NCBI RefSeq assembly: GCF_011045035.1
Contig: NZ_JAALAA010000027.1
Coordinates: 1-58,782, forward strand
Direction: 5' to 3'
Length of the DNA stretch: 58,782 nucleotides
DNA from: Nocardioides turkmenicus
GTDB lineage: Bacteria; Actinomycetota; Actinomycetes; Propionibacteriales; Nocardioidaceae
Part shown: positions 9,150 through 16,078 of the stretch, in pieces
How the letters are laid out: each line of letters begins with the position of its first letter
Numbering within the stretch: the first letter of the stretch is position 1
Program-made: the position numbers and the translations under genes
The notes under the pieces: generated by a model
Seen by the model: only the letters and a program-made list of their open reading frames with translations
Told to the model about the DNA's origin: nothing
Database searches by the model: none

Positions 9150-10019
9150 TCAGAGGACGGGGCTGAACGGCTCGGTGCCGTTGACCAGACGCAGGCCGGA
9201 GATGCCCGACTCGGCCTGGGCGAACTCGAGCTCGAGGTCCATGTCGCCGATGTTGTTGGACCCCGCGAGCGGGAGCAGGCCCAGGGTGGACAGCGTCCCG
9301 ACCGCCTGGCCGTCGGCGTTCAGGAAGCCGGAGCCCGAGTCGCCGGGGATGCCCGGGGTGAGGTTGTAGAGCGGGTGCGACCAGCGGGTGCCGTTGACGT
9401 CGTCACCGAGCGAGAAGCCGACCTTCGGCGAGAGCAGGTCCACGTCGGCGCGCACCGAGGAGTTGCCGTAGGAGTAGACCTTGTCGCCGGCGGCCGTTCC
9501 GTCGGTGTCGATGCCCGTCGGGCCACCCCACAGCGGCACGCTCGGGTTGACCTTGCCGGCGTCGGCGGCGTCCACCTTGACCAGGGCGAAGTCGTTGTAG
9601 GCGCAGGCGTTCTCGTCGGTGGTGCCCAGCTTCTGCATGGTCAGCCAGGACGAGTACGCCAGCTTCCCCTTGCCCAGGACGGTGCCCTCGGACAGCAGGG
9701 AACCGCCCTCGTTGAACGTCACCTCGGTGCCCAGCGGGAGCGACTTGGCGGCGCACCCGTTGGTGTCGGTGGCCTCGCCGAGTCCGGCGCAGTGAGCCGC
9801 GTAGCCGACGTAGACGTTGGCGGCGGAGTCGGTGAAGACGAAGTTGGCGGTGCACTGGGCACCTTCGGTGTACATCATCACGCCCGGGGTGATCGTTGCC
9901 GAGTCGGCCGGCGCCCAGGCATGAGCCGGGCTCGGGATGAGGGCCGGGGCGAGCGCGGCGGTCAGAGTGCCGGCGGCGATCGCTGCGGCGCGGCGTACGG
10001 AACTACGGGTGCGGAGCAT
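9150..10019 (-). CDS. secreted trypsin-like serine protease (S1 fold)
   Basis: 289 residues with a signal peptide (basic MLRTRSSVRRAAA, hydrophobic core, cleavage near AHA-WAP at about residue 34). The catalytic triad is visible: His in GYAAHC, Asp in YNDFALVKV, Ser in GIPGDSGSGF. Cysteine pairs suggest disulfides in the exported protein. It resembles actinobacterial extracellular chymotrypsin-fold proteases without a propeptide of the alpha-lytic type. ATG at 10019 precedes the signal peptide directly. It is a single gene downstream of the sortase gene and probably has its own promoter in the 89-nt gap, which also carries a CRP-like site. Confidence 0.9.
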   Translation of the reverse strand: MLRTRSSVRRAAAIAAGTLTAALAPALIPSPAHAWAPADSATITPGVMMYTEGAQCTANFVFTDSAANVYVGYAAHCAGLGEATDTNGCAAKSLPLGTEVTFNEGGSLLSEGTVLGKGKLAYSSWLTMQKLGTTDENACAYNDFALVKVDAADAGKVNPSVPLWGGPTGIDTDGTAAGDKVYSYGNSSVRADVDLLSPKVGFSLGDDVNGTRWSHPLYNLTPGIPGDSGSGFLNADGQAVGTLSTLGLLPLAGSNNIGDMDLELEFAQAESGISGLRLVNGTEPFSPVL

Positions 10020-10038
10020 GTGGGGGCCTCTGTTCGTA

Positions 10039-10054
10039 GGTGATGTGACTCACA
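10039..10054 (-). promoter_or_regulatory. CRP/GlxR-like operator candidate upstream of the protease gene
   Basis: On the minus strand TGTGAGTCACATCACC fits TGTGA-N6-TCAC, the half-site arrangement of CRP-family regulators, about 20 nt before the protease start. At that distance it would overlap the transcript start and suggest repression. Weak evidence: one mismatch and no promoter boxes confirmed. Confidence 0.3.
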
Positions 10055-10108
10055 GAACAACGAGGGGTGGTGGCCTGAGGTTACGAAACGTTTACACCGT
10101 CGGGGGTT

Positions 10109-10753
10109 TCAGTCCTGCGGAACGGCGACGACCACGGTGTTTCCCTGGAACGAGGTGCCGTCCCAGTCGTCGCACGTCACCACGACCAGCCTCGCCTCGC
10201 CGTCGGTGTCGAAGAGCTTCGAGCTGCGCTTGGCCACCTGCTCCTTGGAGAGGTCACGCACCGACCGGACGGTGTAGCTGAACTCGTCCTTCTTGGTCCG
10301 CACGACGATCTCGTCGCCCTCGTCCACCTCGCCGAGCCGGTCGAGGATGCCGCCGCCGTTGTGCAGGGTGTGGCCGACGATCAGCACCGAGCCCTTGTCG
10401 GCCCCCGGCTTGGCGCCGCCCTTCCACCAGCCCATGAGCGCGGCGTCGGCAGGCGGCGTCAGCGTGCCGTCCTCCATCGCCAGCGGCACCACGTCGGCGT
10501 GCACGTTGAGGGTGGGGATGGAGACGCCGCGTACCTTGCCCTTCTTCTTCGGCACCGCGGCCAGCGCCTCGGCCGGGATCGAGGAGGTCGTCGCCGGCGG
10601 GGTCGCGTTGCTCTTCTTCGCCTCGTCGATCTTGGTGTAGTAGTCGTACGCGGCATAGCCGAGCACGGCCACTGCGACGACGAGGACGACGACGAAGATC
10701 TCGCCGAAGAAGGTCCTCAGGCTGGGCTGACGCCTGGGTTGACCGTTGCTCAC
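10109..10753 (-). CDS. class F sortase
   Basis: 214 residues: one N-terminal transmembrane segment (residues about 17-35), a short linker, then a sortase fold with His in LIVGHTLHNG, the catalytic Cys in LVVVTCDDW, and a downstream Asp/Ser-rich loop where the catalytic Arg is usually found. Class F sortases are extracellular, membrane-anchored transpeptidases common in actinobacteria. ATG at 10753 overlaps the TGA of the preceding small secreted gene (ATGA), so the two are translated together. No LPXTG protein was found in the window, so the natural substrate is open. Confidence 0.88.
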   Translation of the reverse strand: MSNGQPRRQPSLRTFFGEIFVVVLVVAVAVLGYAAYDYYTKIDEAKKSNATPPATTSSIPAEALAAVPKKKGKVRGVSIPTLNVHADVVPLAMEDGTLTPPADAALMGWWKGGAKPGADKGSVLIVGHTLHNGGGILDRLGEVDEGDEIVVRTKKDEFSYTVRSVRDLSKEQVAKRSSKLFDTDGEARLVVVTCDDWDGTSFQGNTVVVAVPQD

Positions 10754-11040
10754 TCGGCCGAGCGTGCCACAGCCTCAGCTCGTTTGCGACGTACGGCCAT
10801 TCCGGCCCCCGCCCCCATCAGCAGCGCGCCGACCCCGGCGAAGACGTAGGAGGGCGGTACGCCACGGGTCGGGTCCGCGACGTTCGACTCCAGCCTCTCC
10901 GGGTCGATCGCTGAGCCCACCGCTGCGCCGGAGGCCGGCTCAGGGGCCTGGTCGCTCGCGTGGGCAGGGGCACCGAGAAACAGTCCGCCGGCCAGAGTGG
11001 CACCGGCGAGCGTCGCGCTGAGACGAGCGCGTGTGGACAA
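10750..11040 (-). CDS. small secreted protein paired with the sortase
   Basis: 96 residues: N-terminal signal peptide ending near PAHA-SD (about residue 28), a short Pro/Ala/Ser region, a hydrophobic segment (YVFAGVGALLMGAGAGMAV) and a basic stop-transfer tail (RRKRAEA). This is the layout of a cell-wall sorting signal, yet there is no LPXTG; the residues before the hydrophobic stretch read RGVPPS. GTG at 11040 is preceded by GGAGG. It overlaps the sortase gene by 4 nt. It may be an atypical sortase substrate, a sortase accessory membrane protein, or merely a small anchored protein. No family was recognised. Confidence 0.8.
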   Translation of the reverse strand: MSTRARLSATLAGATLAGGLFLGAPAHASDQAPEPASGAAVGSAIDPERLESNVADPTRGVPPSYVFAGVGALLMGAGAGMAVRRKRAEAVARSAE

Positions 11041-11130
11041 CGTCGAATCCTCCGGGGTTCGTGCATTGGTGCAACTCCGCCCCCCGCAGCTGCGATCGCA
11101 AAACTATCGGTTTCGCGGCGTACAGATAAA

Positions 11131-11163
11131 GCCAGCGGCGACCCCAGAGGGGCCACCGCTGGC
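11131..11163 (-). terminator. intrinsic terminator downstream of moeZ
   Basis: Inverted repeat GCCAGCGG/CCGCTGGC with an inner CCCC-AGA-GGGG helix. On the minus strand the hairpin is followed by CTTTAT. It lies between the moeZ stop and the promoter area of the sortase pair. Confidence 0.8.
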
Positions 11164-11190
11164 CAACAGTTCAGTAAGCGCCTTCGTTGA

Positions 11191-12405
11191 TCAGTAGGAA
11201 GGCTGCGACGGGTCGATCTGGTTGACCCACGCCACCACGCCGCCACCGACGTGGACCGCGTCCGCGTAGCCGGCGCCCTTGGCGATCGCGAGCACCTCGG
11301 CACTGCGTACGCCGCTCTTGCAGTGGAACACGAGCGGCTTGGCGCCGCCGCCGGTGAGCTCGGCGACCTGCGGGATCGCGTTGCCGTTGAGGAACTCGCC
11401 CTTGGGGATCAGGACGGCACCCGGGATCTTGTTGATCTCGTACTCGTTCGGCTCGCGCACGTCGACGAGGACGAAGTCACGGCTGCCCTCCTCGCGCTCC
11501 TTGATCATCTCGGAGAGCTGGGTGACCGAGATGGTCGAGCCGGCCGCGGCGTCGGCCGCCTCGGTCGAGAGCGCGCCGCAGAAGGCGTCGTAGTCGATCA
11601 GGTCGGTGACCGTCGGGTTCTCGCCGCACAGCGCGCAGTTGGGGTCCTTGCGGACCTTCAGCTTGCGGTATTCCATCTCGAGTGCGTCGTAGATCATCAG
11701 CTTGCCGACCAGCGGCTCGCCGATGCCGGTCAGCATCTTGATGGCCTCGTTGACCTGGATGCTGCCGATGCTCGCGCACAGGACGCCGAGCACACCGCCC
11801 TCGGCACACGAGGGGACCATGCCCGGGGGCGGGGGCTCCGGGTAGAGGCAGCGGTAGCAGGGGGCGTCGTCGGTCAGGGTCGGCGCGAACACCGAGGCCT
11901 GGCCGTCGAAGCGGTAGATCGAGCCCCAGACGTACGGGATGCCCAGGAAGTAGGCCGCGTCGTTGACCATGTAGCGGGTCGCGAAGTTGTCGGTGCCGTC
12001 GACGATCAGGTCGTAGCCGGTGAAGATGTCGCGCACGTTGTCGTTGTCGAGCCGCTCGTTGTGCAGCACGATGTCGACGTACGGGTTCACCTCCTTGATC
12101 GCCGCCGCGGCCGACTCGGCCTTCGGCTGGCCCACGGTCGACTGCTTGTGGATGATCTGGCGCTGCAGGTTGGACTCGTCGACCTCGTCGAACTCGACGA
12201 TGCCGAGGGTGCCGACGCCGGCCGCGGCCAGGTAGAGCAGAGCAGGCGAGCCGAGGCCGCCGGCGCCGATGACCAGCACCTTGGCGTTCTTCAGGCGCTT
12301 CTGCCCGTCCATGCCGACATCGGGGATGATGAGGTGGCGGCTGTAGCGGCGCACCTCGTCGATGGTCAGCTCGTCAGCGGGCTCCACGAGCGGGGCTAGG
12401 GACAC
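11191..12405 (-). CDS. moeZ: adenylyltransferase/sulfurtransferase MoeZ (ThiF domain plus rhodanese)
   Basis: 404 residues. The N-terminal ThiF/MoeB domain (residues 15-270) has the nucleotide loop GAGGLGSPAL, Arg/Asp adenylation residues (DNFATRYMVND) and two zinc CxxC pairs (CYRC, CALC). The C-terminal rhodanese domain (about 300-400) has the active-site loop FHCKSGVRS. In actinobacteria this fusion adenylates the C-terminal glycine of small sulfur carriers (MoaD, CysO, ThiS-like) and passes sulfur to them for molybdopterin, cysteine and thio-metabolite synthesis. The start codon ATG is followed by MSLAPLVEPADEL, as usual in the family. It is divergent from a TetR gene across a 127-nt region holding an inverted repeat. 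Confidence 0.96.
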   Translation of the reverse strand: MSLAPLVEPADELTIDEVRRYSRHLIIPDVGMDGQKRLKNAKVLVIGAGGLGSPALLYLAAAGVGTLGIVEFDEVDESNLQRQIIHKQSTVGQPKAESAAAAIKEVNPYVDIVLHNERLDNDNVRDIFTGYDLIVDGTDNFATRYMVNDAAYFLGIPYVWGSIYRFDGQASVFAPTLTDDAPCYRCLYPEPPPPGMVPSCAEGGVLGVLCASIGSIQVNEAIKMLTGIGEPLVGKLMIYDALEMEYRKLKVRKDPNCALCGENPTVTDLIDYDAFCGALSTEAADAAAGSTISVTQLSEMIKEREEGSRDFVLVDVREPNEYEINKIPGAVLIPKGEFLNGNAIPQVAELTGGGAKPLVFHCKSGVRSAEVLAIAKGAGYADAVHVGGGVVAWVNQIDPSQPSY

Positions 12406-12432
12406 AACGGCTCCTCAGTTCGGGCGTACGTA

Positions 12433-12455
12433 TGCCTGCTTGAACACCGCAGGCA
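12433..12455. promoter_or_regulatory. operator-like inverted repeat between moeZ and tetR
   Basis: TGCCTGC-N9-GCAGGCA, perfect 7-bp arms, 28 nt from the moeZ start codon and about 78 nt from the TetR start. Position between divergent genes suggests an autoregulatory site for the TetR protein, possibly also acting on moeZ. Inference only. Confidence 0.4.
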
Positions 12456-12520
12456 CTTCTCCATGTTCCCTCATCCGTGGACGAGACAACGACGCGTCCC
12501 GCGATCCGAGTACCAGCGGG

Positions 12521-12526
12521 TAGGCT
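12521..12526 (+). promoter_or_regulatory. -10 box TAGGCT for a probable leaderless tetR transcript
   Basis: TAGGCT ends 6 nt before the GTG start of the TetR gene and there is no purine-rich ribosome-binding site other than the G-run adjoining the start. The arrangement TANNNT plus 6-8 nt to the start codon is characteristic of actinobacterial leaderless mRNAs and recurs in the window. Confidence 0.5.
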
Positions 12527-12532
12527 GCGGGG

Positions 12533-13165
12533 GTGACCACGCACCAATCCGAGCTCGACCCCACTCGACCGCGAGGGGCGCGACTGCCCCGAACGGAGCG
12601 ACGAGCCCAGCTCCTCGAGTCCGCTCTCGAGGTCTTCGTCGCCTATGGCTTCCACGCTGCCGCGATGGACGACATCGCCGAGAGGGCCGGGGTCTCGAAG
12701 CCCGTTCTCTACCAGCACTTCCCCGGCAAACTCGACCTCTATCTCGCCTTGCTGGAGAAGTCGGCGAACGAGATCATCGATCGCTGCCGCGAGGCCCTCG
12801 CCTCCACGGATGAGAACAAGGAGCGCGTGGCCCGCTGCGTCGAGGTCTTCTACGACTACGTCGCCTCCGAGACCGGCGCCTTCCGGCTCGTCTTCGAGTC
12901 CGACCTGACCAACGACCCCGCCGTACGCGAGCAGGTCGACCGGGTCACCAACGAGTGCGCCGAGGCGGTCGCCGAGGTCATCGCCGAGGACACCGGGTTC
13001 GGCGCCGCGGCCTCTCACCTGCTCGCCGTCGGCCTCGTCGGCCAGGCGCAGGTCAGCGCCCGCTACTGGCTCCACAACAACGGCGACCTCTCCCAGGCCG
13101 ACGCCGCCCGCCTCGTCGCCGGCCTCGCCTGGCGCGGTATCCGCGGCTACCCCAAAACCGATTAG
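12533..13165 (+). CDS. TetR/AcrR-family transcriptional regulator
   Basis: 210 residues. The N-terminal helix-turn-helix runs from RTERRAQLLESALEVF to VSKPVLYQHFPGKLDLY (residues 20-70), a clear TetR DNA-binding domain; the C-terminal ligand-binding domain is all-helical. GTG at 12533 is the only start compatible with the domain. A TetR gene stands next to moeZ and before the DUF3107 gene in mycobacteria too, so this is a conserved-context regulator. Ligand and regulon are unknown; the inverted repeat at 12433 is a candidate self-operator. Confidence 0.93.
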   Translation: MTTHQSELDPTRPRGARLPRTERRAQLLESALEVFVAYGFHAAAMDDIAERAGVSKPVLYQHFPGKLDLYLALLEKSANEIIDRCREALASTDENKERVARCVEVFYDYVASETGAFRLVFESDLTNDPAVREQVDRVTNECAEAVAEVIAEDTGFGAAASHLLAVGLVGQAQVSARYWLHNNGDLSQADAARLVAGLAWRGIRGYPKTD

Positions 13166-13205
13166 TTGGCGATTGCTCCGCAATTCGCGGAGCGCTTTCG
13201 CTTGA

Positions 13206-13282
13206 TCCTCGTCTTCCTCCGCTGCGCTCGTCGCTGGCGCTCCTCGCTCCGCTGCGTCCAGACGAGGAGCGCTTCAGCGCTC
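13206..13282. repeat. inverted/direct repeat cluster after tetR
   Basis: TCCTCGTCT (13206) pairs with AGACGAGGA (13260), enclosing two direct copies of CTCCGCTGCG (13217 and 13247); a second small hairpin GAGCGC-TTCA-GCGCTC follows at 13267. The 229-nt gap from 13166 to 13394 holds no gene. It may serve as the tetR terminator or be a degenerate intergenic repeat. Confidence 0.5.
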
Positions 13283-13394
13283 ATCGGGTGCGAGTGGGAG
13301 ATTCCTCATTCCGCTGAGAGCGCAACGACGGGGTTCCTCACCTTCCGTGTGAGAGGATTCCGGAGCATTGATCGACCCATCGCAAGGAGGACCC

Positions 13395-13616
13395 GTGGAG
13401 GTCAAGATCGGCGTCCAGCAGGCCGCCCGTGAGCTCGTCGTAGAGACCGAGGAGTCCAGCGAGTCGGTGGAGAAGCTCATCGCCGACGCCCTCGGTGGCG
13501 GCGCTGTGCTCGCATTGACCGACAGCAAGGGCCGCAAGGTCATCGTCCCGACCGAGAAGCTCGCCTACGTCGAGATCGGCCCGGCCAAGGTCGGCAAGGT
13601 CGGCTTCGCCGGCTGA
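13395..13616 (+). CDS. DUF3107 protein (TB9.4-like)
   Basis: 73-residue protein VEVKIGVQQAARELVVETE... ending GKVGFAG, the actinobacterial DUF3107 family of unknown role. GTG at 13395 was selected because AAGGAGG stands 7 nt upstream, an ideal ribosome-binding site; an upstream ATG at 13368 would put that site inside the coding region. It is a single small gene followed by a hairpin terminator. The TetR-DUF3107-DEAD-box neighbourhood matches that recalled for M. tuberculosis. Confidence 0.92.
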   Translation: MEVKIGVQQAARELVVETEESSESVEKLIADALGGGAVLALTDSKGRKVIVPTEKLAYVEIGPAKVGKVGFAG

Positions 13617-13627
13617 ACCGCCTCAGG

Positions 13628-13661
13628 CCGCCTTCATCAGGGATCGCCCTGATTCCGGCGG
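13628..13661 (+). terminator. hairpin terminator after the DUF3107 gene
   Basis: Nested helix: ATCAGGG-ATCG-CCCTGAT inside CCGCC/GGCGG. It lies 12 nt after the stop codon. There is no long T-run, as is common in high-GC actinobacteria. Confidence 0.65.
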
Positions 13662-13770
13662 AGAACTTCCGGGTTTAGGCCATGTTGCCCGTGCATTGCC
13701 GTCTCAACAGGTGCAATATCGAGGAATCGGCGCTTTCCAGCGCCCTCTCACAACCTGAAAGGGACATCAC

Positions 13771-14088
13771 ATGGACGTCATCGGGTTCATCCTCGTCACC
13801 CTCATTGGTGGCGTGATCGTCGGTCTGCTCGGCAAGTGGCTCGCACCGGGAGACAAGGACAACATCCCGTTCTGGCTCACGATCGTCTGCGGCATCGGCG
13901 GCATGCTGATCGGTAGCTTCATCTACTGGTTCATCTTCGGCCAGAACAACCCGCCGTTCGACGGCCACGAGGCGACCTGGGACAACGCGACCAACGGCGT
14001 TGACTGGTGGCGTCACATCTGGCAGGTCGTGACCGCCGCCGTACTCGTGGTCATCGCCTCCGGAGTCACCGGAAGGTCCAAGGCCTGA
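13771..14088 (+). CDS. GlsB/YeaQ/YmgE-family small membrane protein
   Basis: 105 residues with three hydrophobic helices: residues 2-24 (FILVTLIGGVIVGLLGKWLA), 33-58 (FWLTIVCGIGGMLIGSFIYW) and 83-100. The Gly-rich first two helices match the transglycosylase-associated (GlsB/YeaQ/YmgE) stress membrane family. The third helix and the intervening polar loop (NNPPFDGHEATWDN) are an extension beyond the usual ~85-residue length. GAAAGGGA precedes the ATG. The function is unknown apart from a general link to stress response. Confidence 0.85.
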   Translation: MDVIGFILVTLIGGVIVGLLGKWLAPGDKDNIPFWLTIVCGIGGMLIGSFIYWFIFGQNNPPFDGHEATWDNATNGVDWWRHIWQVVTAAVLVVIASGVTGRSKA

Positions 14089-14110
14089 GACTCACCCAGG
14101 TCACCTGGAA

Positions 14111-14140
14111 AGCGGTCCCGCCCTTCGGGGTGGGGCCGCT
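14111..14140. terminator. bidirectional terminator with UUCG tetraloop
   Basis: A 13-bp stem with two G-U pairs closes on the tetraloop C(UUCG)G (14123-14128). It lies between the convergent GlsB-like and C39-like genes and would serve the plus-strand gene, perhaps both. Confidence 0.85.
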
Positions 14141-14151
14141 TCCTGCGTGTA

Positions 14152-15213
14152 TCACCAGTTGGGCTGAGCCGGCCGTTCCGGCAGCTCGACGCCGGCCGGC
14201 CGGATGACGTAGACGGTCCGCCCGGAACAGGCCCAAGCCCGGTCGAGCTCACCGAGGTCGTACGTCGTCCGGACCTCGGCATCGCTGGCGATCCGGTGGG
14301 AGGCGGGGTCGTGGACGACCGGGGCGCCGTTCTCGTCGAAGCCGGTCAGCACGAGCAGATGGCCGTTGGTGACGTACCCGGCCCCGGTCAGCTCGCCCTC
14401 CTGGTGCGAGACGGCGAGCACCAGCGGGATCCCGGCCTCGACGAACCGGGCGGCCTCGGCGAAGGAACGCAGCCTGGTGACGTACGCGACCAGCCCGCGC
14501 GCGCCCGCGTAGGCGGTGTTGAAGGCCCAGTTGCCGGCGCCGCCGAAGGACTCGTCGTAGACCTCCCGCACCGTGAACGGCACCTGCGGGTCAGGGGTCT
14601 CGTAGCCGACCCAGGCGGTCTCGGCAGGCGTGGGACCGACGCCCCAGAAGTCGGTGATCATCGCCGTCGAGGCGGCGCTGCACCAGGACTGCCCGCCACC
14701 GTCCCACTGCGGATAGCGGTCGCGGTGGAGCTGCTGCGAATAGGCCGGTACGCCACCCACGACCGCCCCGGCCCGCACCGGTCCCGGTGCGGGCGCCGAG
14801 TTCCGGGCGCCCGCCGAGACCATCGCCCCGAGCAGGCTCACCCGTGGCAGGTCGGCGGCGGGACCGTGCAGGGTGAGCCGCAACGAGTACGTGGTGAAGC
14901 GATGCCCGTCGCGTCCCAGGATGGTGTCGTCGGCCGCGACCGCGACCGGGTCGTCCTGGCCTGCGACGGAGGTGGACATGAACGCCGGGTCCGAGGACCA
15001 GCGCGCCAGCACCAGCCAACCGCTGCGCTCCCCCGACTCGGTGGCCACCTGGGCAGCGACCTCGACCCAGGTTCCGGGCGGGGTCACGACGTTCCAGGAG
15101 GCGACCAGCTCGTCGAAGGAGAACCCGGGGCTGACCTGGGGCGACGTCCACACACCGGCGTCGGGGGTGATCTGCGTCCCCGACCAGCCGGTCCAGAGGA
15201 TGTCAGTGCTCAA
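14152..15213 (-). CDS. C39-like cysteine peptidase family protein
   Basis: 353 residues. The C-terminal half (about 155-340) is a papain-like C39_2 domain: catalytic Cys in GGQSWCSAASTAM and His in TNGHLLVLTGFD, with an Asp in PVVHDPA. The N-terminal half is beta-rich with repeated Trp/Gly/Thr patterns and no name. No signal peptide is apparent, so the protein is probably cytoplasmic unless the start is misplaced. It overlaps the ferritin-like gene by 11 nt and is thus translationally coupled to it. The substrate is unknown; related domains cut peptides or act as amidases. Confidence 0.8.
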   Translation of the reverse strand: MSTDILWTGWSGTQITPDAGVWTSPQVSPGFSFDELVASWNVVTPPGTWVEVAAQVATESGERSGWLVLARWSSDPAFMSTSVAGQDDPVAVAADDTILGRDGHRFTTYSLRLTLHGPAADLPRVSLLGAMVSAGARNSAPAPGPVRAGAVVGGVPAYSQQLHRDRYPQWDGGGQSWCSAASTAMITDFWGVGPTPAETAWVGYETPDPQVPFTVREVYDESFGGAGNWAFNTAYAGARGLVAYVTRLRSFAEAARFVEAGIPLVLAVSHQEGELTGAGYVTNGHLLVLTGFDENGAPVVHDPASHRIASDAEVRTTYDLGELDRAWACSGRTVYVIRPAGVELPERPAQPNW

Positions 15214-15904
15214 GCCCGAGCTTGCCCATTCGCTCGATGTGACGCTGGGTGAGGCGGGTGAGCATCTCGCCGATGGTGCCGAGGTCGAGGCCGGGAAGGT
15301 GGCCTCCGGTGATCAGCTCGCTGAGCCCCTCGCGGGTGGCCGCGACCTGCTGCGCCTGGATGATCGCCTCGCCCATCAGGCGACGGCCCCACAGGGCCAG
15401 CCGGCCGCCGATGAGGTGGTCGGCCTCGATCCCTGCCCGGACCCGGTCGACCACGAAGTCGGCCCGGCCGGCGTCCTCGAGGGTGGTGACCACGAGCTTG
15501 TGGGTCTCCTCGTCCAGGTAGCCGGCGACCTCACGGTAGAAGTCGTTCGCGAGCCCGTCTCCGACGTACGCCTTGACCAGCGACTCCCACCAGTCGGCAG
15601 GCTTCGTGTGGCGGTGGAATTCGTCGAACCCCTCGCGCAGCGGCTCCATGGCCGCGTAGGAGTCGACGCCGAGCTCCTCCAGCCGGTCGAGGACCGGCTG
15701 GATCTTGGCGTGCTGGGCGGCCGCCATCGCGAGCAGGGCGGTCTTGTCCTCCAACGAGGGCGCCATCTTGGCGTCGTCGGTCAGTCGCTCGACGGCCGAG
15801 ACCTCGCCGTAGGCGACCGCACCCAACAGGTCGACGACGGCAGCCTTGTAAACAGGATCACCGAACGGATCCTGAGGACCCGTGAACTCTGACGATGCAA
15901 CCAC
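15203..15904 (-). CDS. ferritin-like fold protein (MiaE-like)
   Basis: 233 residues, mostly helical. It matches the actinobacterial ferritin-like family related to the tRNA hydroxylase MiaE that stands beside the DEAD-box helicase gene rhlE in mycobacteria. Acidic/His motifs that may carry a di-iron site include DEFHRHTKPADWWE and YLDEETHKLV. ATG or GTG near 15904 gives MVASSEFTGPQDPFGDP. It is divergent from the helicase gene. A role in tRNA modification is possible but not shown; the metal ligands are not an obvious complete set. Confidence 0.82.
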   Translation of the reverse strand: MVASSEFTGPQDPFGDPVYKAAVVDLLGAVAYGEVSAVERLTDDAKMAPSLEDKTALLAMAAAQHAKIQPVLDRLEELGVDSYAAMEPLREGFDEFHRHTKPADWWESLVKAYVGDGLANDFYREVAGYLDEETHKLVVTTLEDAGRADFVVDRVRAGIEADHLIGGRLALWGRRLMGEAIIQAQQVAATREGLSELITGGHLPGLDLGTIGEMLTRLTQRHIERMGKLGLEH

Positions 15905-16078
15905 GGGAGAACCCTACCGATAGAATGCCTTTTGACCGACCCAGCACCGCTGATATCCAGCTCGATATCGCAGTGGCCTGGTTCCCGTATGTGCGCGGCG
16001 TGGCACTCGCTTGGCAAGCTCGAGACACCCGTGAGTCGCTCGCCGCATTCGATGAGACAAGCGAGTAGCGACGAAAAC

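Noticed and set aside
15932..16078. N-terminal extension of the DEAD-box helicase
   Set aside because: Residues are not helicase-like; MTTFKDLGVHPE at 16079 is the family-like start.
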